A stretch of 64,000 bases of DNA from Roseburia intestinalis L1-82 (GCF_900537995.1 NZ_LR027880.1:391001-455000), one strand, 5' to 3'; numbered from the stretch's first letter, positions 17,277 to 26,478 are shown. Program-made: numbers and translations. The notes: a model not told the origin generated them from the sequence alone.

Positions 17277-17879
17277 TTACTGATTTAATATCTCTGCAAT
17301 CGTGTTTGGTGCATATTTATTGAGTTCATGTCCTGCATTTGGAACGATGTGCAAAGTAGCTTGGGGTAGCAATTCTTTTAGCCTTTTAGAAGCCTTTAGA
17401 TTGGTAGTATCCTTTTTGCCACACAAAATTGTTACTGGACAACGAATATTATTTAATTGCAAAGTAAAATCCAATGACCGCATAGAGTGAGCCAATTTTA
17501 TGGTGCTGCTTTTTGATAGTCCCATACTTTCAAAAACCTTGTTTGGCATACAACGGAAGATAAGATTTTGAAAATCTATCAGTAAACTTGGAACTTTATA
17601 TTGTGCGCCAATCAAAACCAGCGAATCCACTTTTTCCTCATGTCGAATAGCAAAATCAATCGCAAGAAGCGCACCTAACGAAAGACCGCAGATACGAAGC
17701 GGCTCTTTTACTTCTGAATACCGCTGTTCTAAATCACCCAAAATCTGCGAATAGGATATTTCATCTTCTGTTGAAGAAAAAAGTTCTGGGCAATCGACAT
17801 CAGAAATTGATAGTTGTTGGACTACTTTTTTCCAGTCCTGTGCAGTTTGTCCCAACCCATGTAAAAAAACAGTTTTCAT
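17277..17879 (-). CDS. Alpha/beta hydrolase
   Basis: About 200 residues of alpha/beta hydrolase fold. It begins MKTVFLHGLGQTAQDW (oxyanion region), has the nucleophile elbow GLSLGA near residue 80, an acid in CGKKDTTN and a catalytic His in VPNAGHEL near the C-terminus. Likely an esterase or lipase-like enzyme; substrate unknown. AGGAGG precedes ATG 17879, which fixes the start although the frame is open further up. Next to a small membrane protein in the same direction. Confidence 0.8.
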   Translation of the reverse strand: MKTVFLHGLGQTAQDWKKVVQQLSISDVDCPELFSSTEDEISYSQILGDLEQRYSEVKEPLRICGLSLGALLAIDFAIRHEEKVDSLVLIGAQYKVPSLLIDFQNLIFRCMPNKVFESMGLSKSSTIKLAHSMRSLDFTLQLNNIRCPVTILCGKKDTTNLKASKRLKELLPQATLHIVPNAGHELNKYAPNTIAEILNQ

Positions 17880-17930
17880 TAAACGCCTCCTAAGCTCAAG
17901 ATAACCATCAATGCACAAACAAACTTGAAT

Positions 17931-18095
17931 TTACTTGCTTTTCTTCTCTTTGCTGCGTCTCACTAATGCGATAAATAGTTCAATGACTCCGCCACATAGC
18001 CATATGATACCTAACGCAATATTTTCTGCCCAGAACCAAAACGGTGACATAACAATCCATGTAATCGCTAAAATAAAAATTCCCCTACTGCTCAT
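17931..18095 (-). CDS. Small membrane protein
   Basis: 54 residues with two hydrophobic helices (GIFILAITWIVMSPFWFW and ALGIIWLCGGVIELFIAL) and a basic tail RRSKEKKSK. AGGAGG stands before the ATG at 18095; the frame is open further upstream without a site. No function can be assigned. It precedes the alpha/beta hydrolase gene by about 50 bases and may be co-transcribed with it. Confidence 0.6.
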   Translation of the reverse strand: MSSRGIFILAITWIVMSPFWFWAENIALGIIWLCGGVIELFIALVRRSKEKKSK

Positions 18096-18168
18096 GATTT
18101 TCCTCCTGAAACTCCGATTTATTGATTCCATTTTAACACAGGATATAATGTAATCAAAATTATTTTAC

Positions 18169-18213
18169 AAAAAAACAAGCCCAATAGCAGCATCTTGCCA
18201 CATATCGGACTTG
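18169..18213 (-). terminator. Terminator of the LTA synthase-like gene
   Basis: On the minus strand ACAAGTCCGATA pairs with TATTGGGCTTGT (12 base pairs, two G-U) and is followed by seven T residues. It lies about 30 bases past the stop codon at 18240. Confidence 0.75.
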
Positions 18214-18239
18214 TCTGTTATTTTGATTTTTTAATAAAG

Positions 18240-20654
18240 CTATCTGCCAAGTGTGTCAGAGATATTTTCGGAAGATTTCACTTCAGTACTTTCAGAGGAT
18301 TTCATTTCTGTACTTTCAGAGGATTTTACCTCAGTGTTCTCAGACGATTTCACTTCAGTACTCTCAGACGATTTTACCTCCGTATTTTCGGACGATTTTA
18401 CCTCCGTATTTTCGGACGATTTTACCTCCGTATTTTCGGACGATTTCACTTCCGTGCTTTCAGAAGATTTCATATCTGTCTTTTCCGAAGAAGGCATGTT
18501 CAGATTCCATGTGGATGCAGGGACTGGTACTTCGGTTGTTTCGGTCGGATCTTCTGTCTCTGTCTCATGGATCACATCCGGATCCTCATAGACAACCTCG
18601 TCTGCTCCGGCACGAAGCAGGATTCCTTTTGAACCGAGGACATTGACACTGATCGTATCGCCATCTTTTACGTTATCCAGACTTGTTGTTACCAGTGCAG
18701 AAGAAATATAGTTAGTAGGAACTTTCTCACCATTTACAAATATCTTTGCATTCTTGGTAAATCTTGAACCGTAAACAGCCAGGATATTGCGGTCAGAATT
18801 TTTGCGGATATTGGAGATTGTGACATCTTCCACATCCATTTGAAGGTCGGTAGCAGGATAGAGATCTTCGCCGCTGTAAGTATATCTTTTGCCGTAAAGT
18901 AAATCATACTGCAGATTCTCAAGACCATTTAAGTATGTCTCGGAATTGCGCTGTGTCTGATGATAACTAAACATGGTTCCTTCGTGGATACCTGCCTGAT
19001 CTGTGATCTGGGAGAGAAGCTGGTATGCTGTAAGATCAGCATCCTCTTTTGGAAGTCCCATGTTATTCCAGGTGATGTATTTTGTCTTGAAAATATCACC
19101 GGATTTCATATCAGAATCAGAAAGTCCCATGGTAGGAAGATGATCACCGAACATAACAACGATGGTATCTTCACCGCGGCGGTCAACAGCAGTGATCAGG
19201 TCACCGATGAAATCATCTACTTCATGGATCATATTTACATAATATTCCCACTGATTGTTTGATTCCTCTGTGGCTGCGCCGGAAACTTTGATTGCCGGAT
19301 CTGTTAAGATCTTTTCGGTCGGGTAATCACCGTGACCTTCTACAGTGATCGTGTATACAAAATCGGACTGGTCTTTTGTGGAGTCTAAAGCCTTTACCGT
19401 TTCCTGAACTAAGATATCGTCAGTTGGCCAGTTGCCATTTGGAGTGTACTGTGTGATGTTCATTAACTCCTTACTGGTGAAAGTATCAAATCCCATCATG
19501 GAAAAAGCATTGTTTCTGCTGTAGAAAGTAGCGGTATTGTTGTGTACTACATGTGTGCCGTAACCGATCTTTGACAGGTCAGATGCGATACTCTCACAGT
19601 CCGTCTGTTTTAAGATGGTTTTGTAAGGGTACTCACCGGTTCCGAAATACTGCATGCTCATACCGGTTAAAACTTCAAATTCTGTGTTTGCCGTACCTGC
19701 GCCGACAACCGGAACAGTGAGATATCCGGTGGAGTAATTGCTCTCTAAATTGTGAAAATTCGGGATCGGATCTTCGGACATATTTAAAAAGTTTACTTCG
19801 TAAGGATCTGTGAATGACTCTAACAGTACACAGATGATATTCGGTTCGCTGCCTTTAGAAACAGTGGTCTGTTCTTTGGAAGAATTAACCAGAGTTTCGA
19901 TCGCATCGACCGTTTCCTCAGAATAATCATCCGGTTTGCTCATACCACGGCCAACCACACTGGTGGAAAAACCGTATACAAAACCATAATCGGCATAACC
20001 CTGAGCGATATTGGAAAAATAGGAAGCAAGGATGTTAGAACCCTGTGCAGCCTGTGTTGTGATCGGAAGTCCGACTAAAAGTAAAGAAGCGATCGCAACC
20101 GGACCTAATACAAAATGACGTTTTCCCTGATATTTTGGCCCTTTTGCAAAAAAGAAACCTAGAAATACGAAAAATGCAACGACAACGCCAACGACAAGAG
20201 TTGCCTCTTCTGCGGTAAAGTAGTTTGTGTTCTGCATTGCGAACAGATCAGAGATACATTTTAAATCGGTATAGCTGAAAGGTGTAACACGGTTTGAAAG
20301 AATCAGACCGTTGATCGTACCAAGGAACAGCCACAAACCGCTGATCAGTACACGCAGCTGTGCCCTGCACCGGAACAGATATACGATCGAGAGCGAAGCA
20401 AATACGATAAATGCGTTGTAAAGGTAAGCTAGTGTGTGATTATGTAAGAAAGAGATGGTAGAAAGGAAATCTCTTCTTGAAATCACTTCAATTGCGAACG
20501 TCAGCACGCATGCTAAAATAAAATGAAATACTAAGGAATATTTGTTTAAAAATGCAATCATTTTATAATATTTTTCGCTGTGCGGTTTTTTCTTTGGTAA
20601 TTTTGAGCGGATAAGAGAAATCTTATCAAGACAAAACTGTAATTTTTCTTTCAT
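18240..20654 (-). CDS. LTA synthase family sulfatase/phosphoglycerol transferase with repetitive tail
   Basis: About 804 residues. An N-terminal part with five membrane helices is followed by an extracellular sulfatase-fold domain. Active-site boxes are present: VLLESFTDPY (metal Glu), AGTANTEFEVLTG (nucleophile Thr), VEGHGDYP, and MFGDHLPTM (metal Asp/His). Such enzymes transfer glycerol phosphate from phosphatidylglycerol onto a polymer or glycan. After the catalytic domain comes an Ig-like segment (about 600-690) and a C-terminal tail of about nine copies of an eight-residue unit like TEVKSSEN, without sorting signal. GGGAGGT precedes ATG 20654. Monocistronic with its own terminator; the substrate (LTA or another glycopolymer) is open. 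Confidence 0.88.
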   Translation of the reverse strand: MKEKLQFCLDKISLIRSKLPKKKPHSEKYYKMIAFLNKYSLVFHFILACVLTFAIEVISRRDFLSTISFLHNHTLAYLYNAFIVFASLSIVYLFRCRAQLRVLISGLWLFLGTINGLILSNRVTPFSYTDLKCISDLFAMQNTNYFTAEEATLVVGVVVAFFVFLGFFFAKGPKYQGKRHFVLGPVAIASLLLVGLPITTQAAQGSNILASYFSNIAQGYADYGFVYGFSTSVVGRGMSKPDDYSEETVDAIETLVNSSKEQTTVSKGSEPNIICVLLESFTDPYEVNFLNMSEDPIPNFHNLESNYSTGYLTVPVVGAGTANTEFEVLTGMSMQYFGTGEYPYKTILKQTDCESIASDLSKIGYGTHVVHNNTATFYSRNNAFSMMGFDTFTSKELMNITQYTPNGNWPTDDILVQETVKALDSTKDQSDFVYTITVEGHGDYPTEKILTDPAIKVSGAATEESNNQWEYYVNMIHEVDDFIGDLITAVDRRGEDTIVVMFGDHLPTMGLSDSDMKSGDIFKTKYITWNNMGLPKEDADLTAYQLLSQITDQAGIHEGTMFSYHQTQRNSETYLNGLENLQYDLLYGKRYTYSGEDLYPATDLQMDVEDVTISNIRKNSDRNILAVYGSRFTKNAKIFVNGEKVPTNYISSALVTTSLDNVKDGDTISVNVLGSKGILLRAGADEVVYEDPDVIHETETEDPTETTEVPVPASTWNLNMPSSEKTDMKSSESTEVKSSENTEVKSSENTEVKSSENTEVKSSESTEVKSSENTEVKSSESTEMKSSESTEVKSSENISDTLGR
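18253..18480 (-). repeat. 24-base tandem repeats coding the sulfatase tail
   Basis: About nine imperfect 24-base units, the middle ones nearly identical, encode T-E-V/M-K-S-S-E-N/S. High identity between the central units at DNA level points to recent expansion, and copy number probably varies between strains. The plus-strand frames across it are shadows of this repeat. Confidence 0.85.
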
Positions 20655-21044
20655 AGTGACCTCCCAAAGTTTCATGTAATATCAAACTGTCTATCTGTAA
20701 ACGGAAATGCTGTCATTTCCAGTATTTTGTAAAAGGTGTGTAAAAATCTTATTTTTGACACTAAGAGAATATATCGCTTCTCAGGTAAAAAATCAATCGG
20801 AAAGATGAATAAAAAAGAATGAACAATCTGTGTTTTTCTATGGAATATGAATAAAAAATGAACAAAATATGTCCAAAACAGGCAAAAACAGGAAGAAAAT
20901 AGGGATTGCATGTGTGCAGAAGTTCTATTTATAATAAGGAAAGAAAATAAATAGAGCAGTCACAGATATAGGAAGACGCTGTCTGTACAGGCATGTGGAG
21001 ACAGCAGTGTAGGAAAATGTTGAATTGGGAAAGGAGCGCTGCGT
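20655..21044 (+). promoter_or_regulatory. Divergent intergenic region with moaC promoter
   Basis: This 390-base spacer separates the minus-strand sulfatase from moaC. On the plus strand TTGCAT (20906-20911) and TATAAT (20930-20935) with an 18-base spacer make a likely moaC promoter. Between it and moaC a perfect seven-base hairpin (GCTGTCT/AGACAGC, 20978-21005) sits in the 5' leader. I looked for the Moco RNA pattern here and did not recognise it. The left half is A+T-rich and presumably holds the sulfatase promoter. Confidence 0.5.
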
Positions 21045-21536
21045 ATGGGTGAGTTTACACATTTCAATAAGGAAGGAAATGCTGTCATGGTAGATGTTCA
21101 TGCGAAGGATGACACCTACCGTGTGGCGGTGGCAGCCGGGAAAATATATGTCAATGAGGAGGTATATGCGGCAATCAAGGGACACACCGCAAAAAAAGGA
21201 GACGTCCTTGGAGTGGCGCGTATTGCCGGGATCATGGCGGCGAAGAAAAATTCGGAACTGATCCCTTTGTGTCATATCATCGCATTGACGGACTGTGAGA
21301 TCCGCTATGAGATGCATGATGAGGAGCATTCGATCGAAGCATTTTGTAAAACGTCCTGTATCGGGAAGACCGGTGTGGAGATGGAGGCAATGACAGGCGT
21401 GAGTGTGACGCTATTGACCATTTACGATATGTGCAAGGCGATGGACCGTGGAATGCGGATTACTGATATTCATCTGATGGAGAAGGATGGCGGCAAGAGC
21501 GGGCATTATGTGTGTGAAGAATCATGCAGCGATTGA
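21045..21536 (+). CDS. moaC: Cyclic pyranopterin monophosphate synthase
   Basis: 163 residues, normal for MoaC, which turns 3',8-cyclo-dihydroGTP into cyclic pyranopterin monophosphate after MoaA. Conserved stretches: THFNKEGNAVMVDV, ARIAGIMAAKKNSELIPLCH with the active-site His, EAMTGVSVTLLTIYDMCKA, and the catalytic Lys-rich end MEKDGGKSGHY. GAAAGGAG lies before the ATG. It leads a long molybdenum/selenium cluster; its partner moaA is about 6 kb downstream in the same direction. Confidence 0.95.
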   Translation: MGEFTHFNKEGNAVMVDVHAKDDTYRVAVAAGKIYVNEEVYAAIKGHTAKKGDVLGVARIAGIMAAKKNSELIPLCHIIALTDCEIRYEMHDEEHSIEAFCKTSCIGKTGVEMEAMTGVSVTLLTIYDMCKAMDRGMRITDIHLMEKDGGKSGHYVCEESCSD

Positions 21537-21609
21537 AAGCTGTGTCAAAGATTTCTGAAAGACAAAATATACAATGTTGTGTTAGAACAGGACGAAAGGA
21601 AAACATGAT

Positions 21610-22110
21610 ATGGACAATAAATATACAGTAGGAATTATAACAGCAAGCGATAAGGGTTCCAAAGGAGAGCGTGAGGATATCAGCGGAAGAAGGATCAGAG
21701 AGATTCTCCCGGCAGAAAACTACGAGGTCGTATCCTGTAAAGTGCTGCCGGATGAGCAGGAAGAATTGGAACAGGAAATGATCCATCTTGCGGATGAATG
21801 TAAATGCAATCTGATCTTAACGACAGGCGGGACGGGATTTTCCATGCGGGATGTGACACCGGAGGCAACGCTTGCGGTTTGTGACCGGAATGCACCCGGA
21901 ATTGCTGAGGCAATCCGCGCCTACAGCATGACGATCACAAAACGCGCCATGTTAAGCCGTGGTGCGAGTGTGATCCGTGGACAGTCACTGATCGTAAATC
22001 TGCCGGGCAGTCCGAAGGCGGTGGAGGAGAGCCTGACTTATATCTTAGATTCGTTGGAACATGGGATGGATATCCTGTTAGGGAGAGATGGGGAGTGTGC
22101 ACGGAGATGA
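21610..22110 (+). CDS. mogA: Molybdopterin adenylyltransferase-like protein (MogA/MoaB)
   Basis: 166 residues of the MoCF_biosynth fold. It begins KYTVGIITASDKGSKGEREDISG, has the nucleotide/pterin loop LILTTGGTGFSMRDVTPEAT and the closing LIVNLPGSPKAVEE. It adenylates molybdopterin before metal insertion. Placed 73 bases after moaC. MogA and MoaB cannot be cleanly separated by eye. Confidence 0.9.
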   Translation: MDNKYTVGIITASDKGSKGEREDISGRRIREILPAENYEVVSCKVLPDEQEELEQEMIHLADECKCNLILTTGGTGFSMRDVTPEATLAVCDRNAPGIAEAIRAYSMTITKRAMLSRGASVIRGQSLIVNLPGSPKAVEESLTYILDSLEHGMDILLGRDGECARR

Positions 22111-22288
22111 TAACGCTCTTTAGGCTGGAAAGCACCTGAAATGCATAGAGTTCTTCGCTGAATAATATCTTTTCATTCTCTGGGAATAATGTTATACTTA
22201 AGAAAAAATAACGAGGGCGTTACAGGAGTGATCCGTAATGTCCTTTTTTGTGGAACGGAATATCAGAACAGAAAGGCTGGAAATAACT

Positions 22289-22930
22289 ATGATTACAGTA
22301 AATGCAATGGGAGATACCTGCCCGATTCCGGTAGTAAAAACAAAAAATGCAATTAAAGAGCTTAATGGTGCAGGTGTTGTGGAGACACTGGTGGACAATG
22401 AGATCGCAGTTCAGAACCTGACAAAGATGGCAAACCAGAAAGGTTATGGCGTAAAGTCAGAAAAGATTTCAGACGGACAGTATAAAGTGACGATGGAGAT
22501 CGGGGAAGAGGCGGCAGCAGGGAACACAGCACTGTCGGCAAACGATGCGGCAGAGACAGAAAAAGAAGAAAACTGTGCTCCAAATGCGATCCATGGAAAC
22601 ACGGTTGTTGTGATCTCCGCAGATCATATGGGTGAGGGCGATGAAGAACTTGGAAAAGTACTTATCAAAGGATTTATTTATGCACTCACAGAGCAGGATG
22701 TGCTGCCACAGACAATACTTTTTTATAACGGAGGTGCAAAGCTGACCTGTGAGGAGTCGCCGACGTTAGAGGATTTAAAATCATTAGAGGCACAGGGAGT
22801 AGAGATTTTAACCTGTGGAACATGTCTGAATCACTATGGTCTTACGGACAAACTTCAGGTGGGAAGTGTAACGAATATGTATGTCATCGCTGAAAAAATG
22901 ACACAGGCAGGAAACATTGTAAAACCATGA
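22289..22930 (+). CDS. yedF: Sulfurtransferase-like selenium metabolism protein YedF
   Basis: 213 residues in two parts: a TusA-like domain (1-75; GDTCPIPVVKTKNAI with the persulfide/selenide Cys about residue 11) and a DsrE-like domain (about 105-213; MGEGDEELGKVLIKGFIYALTE, LTCGTCLNHYGL). In selenium-using bacteria this family sits beside selD and is thought to carry reactive selenium. The start at 22289 matches the family; an in-frame ATG at 22238 has a better AGGAG site and would add 17 residues. The stop overlaps the next start (ATGA), so it is coupled to the desulfurase-like gene. Confidence 0.88.
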   Translation: MITVNAMGDTCPIPVVKTKNAIKELNGAGVVETLVDNEIAVQNLTKMANQKGYGVKSEKISDGQYKVTMEIGEEAAAGNTALSANDAAETEKEENCAPNAIHGNTVVVISADHMGEGDEELGKVLIKGFIYALTEQDVLPQTILFYNGGAKLTCEESPTLEDLKSLEAQGVEILTCGTCLNHYGLTDKLQVGSVTNMYVIAEKMTQAGNIVKP

Positions 22931-24063
22931 TTTATCTGGATAATGCGGCAACTACATTTCCAAAACCACCGGAAGTGGAACATGCCGTCATGGCGGCATT
23001 TCATACAATTGGAAATGCAGGAAGAGGAGCGCATGCGGCAACACTGGATGCGTCGAGGATCATTTATGGAACCAGAGAGCGGCTTGCAGAGTTATTTCAT
23101 GCGGAGGATGCATCTCGTATTGCGTTTACCGCCAATGTGACAGAGTCGTTAAACATTGCAATCCAGGGATTGTTTGAACCGGGAGATCATGTGATCACGT
23201 CAGTCTGTGAACATAATTCGGTATTGCGTCCATTGTATCTGATGGAGCAGCGCGGTGTGAAAGTAACCTATCTTCCGGCAGATTCTAAGGGGCGGATCGC
23301 ATACGATGAACTGGAAAATGCATATGAGCCGGAAACGAAAGCGGTTGTAATCATGCATGCGTCAAATCTGACTGGAAATGTGACAGATTTAGAGCAGATT
23401 GCAGCATTTACACAAAAGCATCATTTGCTGTTTGTCGTTGATGCCGCCCAGACGGCGGGAGTCCTTCCAATCGATGTGCAGAAACAAAATATCGATGTAC
23501 TCTGTTTTACCGGTCATAAAGGATTATTTGGTCCACAGGGAACCGGAGGCATTTATGTGCGAAAAGGTGTGGAAATCCGGCCGCTTTTCGCAGGAGGAAC
23601 CGGAGTCCAAAGTTACAGCAGAACACAGCCAAAAGAAATGCCGACTCTGCTTGAAGCGGGAACTTTAAACGGACATGGAATCGCCGGATTGTATGCGGCT
23701 TTGGGATATCTGCAAAAGACCGGTATTGATAAGATCTACGGGCGTGAAATGGCGCTGGCAGAGCGTTTTTATAACGGCGTCAAAGACATTTCCGGGGTAA
23801 AGATTTATGGAGATTTTACAACAAAAAACAGAGTGGCAGTTGTCACATTAAATATCGGAGATATAGATTCCGGCAGTGTGAGCGACTGGCTCTGGGAGGA
23901 CTATGAGATCGCCGTCCGCGCCGGTGCGCACTGTGCCCCACTGATGCATGAAGCACTTGGAACAAAAGCGCAGGGGGCGGTAAGGTTCAGCTTTTCCCAT
24001 TTAAATACGGAAGAGGAAGTGGATACTGCAGTGAAAGCTGTGAGGGAGATCGCGGCGGGATAA
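22927..24063 (+). CDS. Class V aminotransferase, cysteine desulfurase / selenocysteine lyase type
   Basis: 378 residues. The PLP lysine is in CFTGHKGLFGPQGTGG, and NVTESLNIAIQG, CEHNSVLRPL and VVDAAQTAGV are typical of the Csd/SufS side of the family. The C-terminal loop RAGAHCAPLMHEALG carries the likely catalytic Cys. Placed between yedF and selD it should release selenium (or sulfur) from selenocysteine or cysteine and pass it to YedF or SelD. Overlaps yedF by four bases. Confidence 0.88.
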   Translation: MIYLDNAATTFPKPPEVEHAVMAAFHTIGNAGRGAHAATLDASRIIYGTRERLAELFHAEDASRIAFTANVTESLNIAIQGLFEPGDHVITSVCEHNSVLRPLYLMEQRGVKVTYLPADSKGRIAYDELENAYEPETKAVVIMHASNLTGNVTDLEQIAAFTQKHHLLFVVDAAQTAGVLPIDVQKQNIDVLCFTGHKGLFGPQGTGGIYVRKGVEIRPLFAGGTGVQSYSRTQPKEMPTLLEAGTLNGHGIAGLYAALGYLQKTGIDKIYGREMALAERFYNGVKDISGVKIYGDFTTKNRVAVVTLNIGDIDSGSVSDWLWEDYEIAVRAGAHCAPLMHEALGTKAQGAVRFSFSHLNTEEEVDTAVKAVREIAAG

Positions 24064-24156
24064 GATTTGAAGAAAAAAGCTGCATGGACAGGCAGGATTG
24101 CGTATCTGTGAAGATGAACTTATTTTTGAGTGCAATAATTTTTTGGAGGCGTGCAG

Positions 24157-25200
24157 ATGGAACAGCAGAAAGACGAAAAAATCATATTTTGCAAGGGTGG
24201 CGGCTGCACCGCAAAGCTTGGAGCAGGGATTTTGAGCAGGGTGTTAGAGCGTCTGCCTAAAGGACCGGCGGATGAGAATCTGTTGATCGGCTACGATAGC
24301 AAGGATGATGCGGCAGTTTACCGTATCTCTGATGATACGGCGATCGTACAGACGCTCGATTTTTTTCCGCCGATGGTGGATGATCCATACACTTTTGGTA
24401 AAATTGCTGCGGCAAATGCGCTCAGTGATATCTATGCGATGGGCGGCGAGGTAAAAACGGCGTTAAATATCGTATGTTTTCCTGAGAGCATGGATCTGAA
24501 TGTTTTGGGGGAGATCATGCGCGGGGGATCAGAGAAAGTCATTGAAGCTGGTGGAACGCTTGCGGGTGGTCATTCGATCGCTGATGCGGATGTGAAATAT
24601 GGACTTTCTGTTATGGGAACCGTGCATCCGGATAAGATTTATCCCAATAATCAGGGAAGACCGGGGGATAAATTGATCCTGACCAAAAAACTTGGCGTCG
24701 GGATCGTCTGTACTGCAAACCGCGTGAAAGAGGCATCGGACGCGGCGATGGAACAGGCGGTTGCATCCATGACTATGTTAAATAAATCAGCTTCCCATAT
24801 CTGCCATTCGTATGAGATCCACGCATGCACGGATGTGACAGGATTTGGATTTTTAGGACATCTGCATGAAATGATGGATGGAAAATTGTCCTGCCGTATT
24901 TTTGCAGATCAGATCCCGGTCATAAAGGAAGCGCTCGATTACGCGGATGAGTTTTTACTGACGGCAGCAGGACAGAAAAACCGCAATCATGTAGGCGAAT
25001 TTGTATCATTTGAAAATGTATCGTTTGCCATGGAGGAAGTGCTGTTTGACCCGCAGACTTCCGGAGGACTTCTGATCGCGGTGGAAAGCCAGCAGGCGGA
25101 AGCGCTTTTCGAGGAATTAAAACAGGCGGGACATCCGGTAGCCATTGTTGGAGAGATCATTCCAAAAGCAGAAAAAGAAATTTATGTTGGTGTGCTGTAA
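24157..25200 (+). CDS. selD: Selenide, water dikinase (selenophosphate synthetase), Cys form
   Basis: 347 residues of the PurM-like ATP-binding fold. The active-site loop is GGGCTAKLG with Cys17 in the place where many relatives have selenocysteine, and the paired Lys20. Mg/ATP sites [38 protein letters not shown] and [18 protein letters not shown] are intact. It makes selenophosphate from selenide and ATP. GGAGGC stands six bases before ATG 24157. No selA, selB or tRNA-Sec is in the window, so the product may serve the selenium-dependent molybdenum enzymes, selenoprotein synthesis encoded elsewhere, or both. Confidence 0.94.
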   Translation: MEQQKDEKIIFCKGGGCTAKLGAGILSRVLERLPKGPADENLLIGYDSKDDAAVYRISDDTAIVQTLDFFPPMVDDPYTFGKIAAANALSDIYAMGGEVKTALNIVCFPESMDLNVLGEIMRGGSEKVIEAGGTLAGGHSIADADVKYGLSVMGTVHPDKIYPNNQGRPGDKLILTKKLGVGIVCTANRVKEASDAAMEQAVASMTMLNKSASHICHSYEIHACTDVTGFGFLGHLHEMMDGKLSCRIFADQIPVIKEALDYADEFLLTAAGQKNRNHVGEFVSFENVSFAMEEVLFDPQTSGGLLIAVESQQAEALFEELKQAGHPVAIVGEIIPKAEKEIYVGVL

Positions 25201-25216
25201 AAAATATTTTTAATTC

Positions 25217-25330
25217 ATAGGAAATTACGTCCTATGTAAAAAGCCCTCCGGGCGGGATGCGCATTTCGCGGAGCAGAAGTTAGCTGTAAACAGCACCGCT
25301 CGAGCGCGAAAGAGTCGCAAGCGACTCTTT
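25217..25330 (+). repeat. Hairpin mosaic between selD and the DUF3343 gene
   Basis: Four or five short palindromes follow each other: CATAGGA/TCCTATG, GCCC-TCC-GGGC, a CGCGGAGC stretch, AGCTG/CAGCACCGCTCGAGCG, and AAAGAGTCGC-AA-GCGACTCTTT (25309-25330, perfect ten-base stem). The last can act as a terminator but lacks a clean T run. The ten-mer TTCGCGGAGC (25265-25274) recurs in the rib leader at 11529, which suggests a genome-wide repeat family. Confidence 0.5.
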
Positions 25331-25369
25331 ATTACAAGAAAAATCGAGAAAAAATTCCGGTATAAATAT

Positions 25370-25606
25370 ATGAGAGAAAAGAAAAATTACAGGATTATTA
25401 CGTTTCATACAACTTCAGCGGCGATGGCAATGGAAAAATACTGCGGGGAAAATCATATCAACGGACGTCTGATTCCTGTGCCAAGGCAGCTTTCTGCAGA
25501 CTGCGGTCTTGCGTGGCGGATGGAACCGGCAGAATATGAACAGAAAAAAGAGCAGATCCATACATTTGGAATCGAAACAGATCAGAGTGTTGAACTGGTG
25601 ATTTGA
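25370..25606 (+). CDS. DUF3343 small protein, putative Se/S carrier
   Basis: 78 residues matching the DUF3343 pattern: YRIITFHTTSAAMAMEKYC, then LIPVPRQLSADCGLAWRM with the conserved Cys, and a hydrophobic end SVELVI. Genes of this family occur beside selD, yedF and molybdenum hydroxylase maturation genes, and the conserved Cys makes a carrier role plausible. The function is not established. Confidence 0.8.
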   Translation: MREKKNYRIITFHTTSAAMAMEKYCGENHINGRLIPVPRQLSADCGLAWRMEPAEYEQKKEQIHTFGIETDQSVELVI

Positions 25607-25650
25607 GGGATTGCCTGAGAAAACAGGAGTGTTTAAAAGAGGGAAAATAC

Positions 25651-26478
25651 ATGAGACAGAAACCATTCATCATAGTAAGAGGCGGCGGTGATCTTGCCAC
25701 CGGAACCATTCACAGACTCTGGGCGGCAGGATTTCCGGTACTGGTGTTAGAGACAGACCACCCGGCGGCGATCCGCCGTCAGGTAGCCGTCTGTGAGGCA
25801 GTTTATGAGGGCAGCGCCATGGTAGAGGGCATGGAAGCAGTGCTGATCAAAGATACTGCAGAGGCAAAAAAAGTGATCGATACCGGGAAAGTCCCATTGA
25901 TTGTAGATCCGGATGGAGCAAGTATTACGGCATTAAAACCGGATGTGGTCGTAGATGCGATCTTAGCCAAGAAAAATCTTGGAACGAACCGTTCTATGGC
26001 ACCGCTCACGGTGGGATTAGGTCCTGGATTTACGGCGGGGGTAGATGTCGATATCGTCATCGAGACCATGCGTGGGCATAACCTTGGTCGAATTATCCGT
26101 GAGGGATCAGCCATTCCAAATACCGGAATCCCAGGCAATATTGGCGGTTATACGGCAGAGCGTGTGATTCATGCGGGAGCGGAAGGAATCCTTTATAATG
26201 TGCACAAGATCGGTGATATCGTGGAGCAGGGCGAAGAAATCGCCTATATCGCGGATGAAAAAGAAAACCGCAGATATTCCGTGACCGCCACGATACCTGG
26301 CATTATCCGTGGACTGATCCGTGATGGATACCCGGTTACAAAAGGCTTTAAGATCGCGGACATTGATCCACGTAAAAGTGAGCTGTCAAATTGTTTCACC
26401 ATTTCGGATAAAGCACGCTGCATTGCGGGCAGTGTGCTTGAGGTTGTCTGCGCATTTGGCAGTAATATTTTATCATAA
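25651..26478 (+). CDS. yqeB: Selenium-dependent molybdenum hydroxylase system protein, YqeB family
   Basis: 276 residues. It starts FIIVRGGGDLATGTIHRLW, a Rossmann-like nucleotide loop, followed by VLETDHPAAIRRQVAVCEA and the box LTVGLGPGFTAGVDVDIVIE, ending in a lipoyl-like segment (VEQGEEIAYI). The YqeB/EF2563 family is a marker of selenium-dependent molybdenum hydroxylases, in which a labile selenium is placed at the molybdenum site. GAGGG lies before ATG 25651. Its presence strongly suggests that the whole 21-34 kb cluster matures such an enzyme. Confidence 0.88.
   Translation: MRQKPFIIVRGGGDLATGTIHRLWAAGFPVLVLETDHPAAIRRQVAVCEAVYEGSAMVEGMEAVLIKDTAEAKKVIDTGKVPLIVDPDGASITALKPDVVVDAILAKKNLGTNRSMAPLTVGLGPGFTAGVDVDIVIETMRGHNLGRIIREGSAIPNTGIPGNIGGYTAERVIHAGAEGILYNVHKIGDIVEQGEEIAYIADEKENRRYSVTATIPGIIRGLIRDGYPVTKGFKIADIDPRKSELSNCFTISDKARCIAGSVLEVVCAFGSNILS

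Noticed and set aside
18253..18480. Possible CRISPR-like array
   Set aside because: Units are contiguous 24-base coding repeats without spacers of unique sequence.
18251..18646. Plus-strand open frames across the sulfatase tail repeats
   Set aside because: They arise because the 24-base repeat keeps three frames open on the opposite strand; no ribosome site and no family, while the minus-strand gene is certain.
20672..20911. 79-residue minus-strand frame upstream of the sulfatase
   Set aside because: Phe/Leu-rich composition of A+T-rich spacer, no ribosome site, and it overlaps the promoter region.
20936..21044. Molybdenum cofactor riboswitch before moaC
   Set aside because: Only one simple hairpin is visible; the conserved Moco RNA blocks were not recognised.
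24157..24260. Selenocysteine codon in selD
   Set aside because: The active-site codon is TGC for Cys, not TGA, so no Sec insertion is needed.
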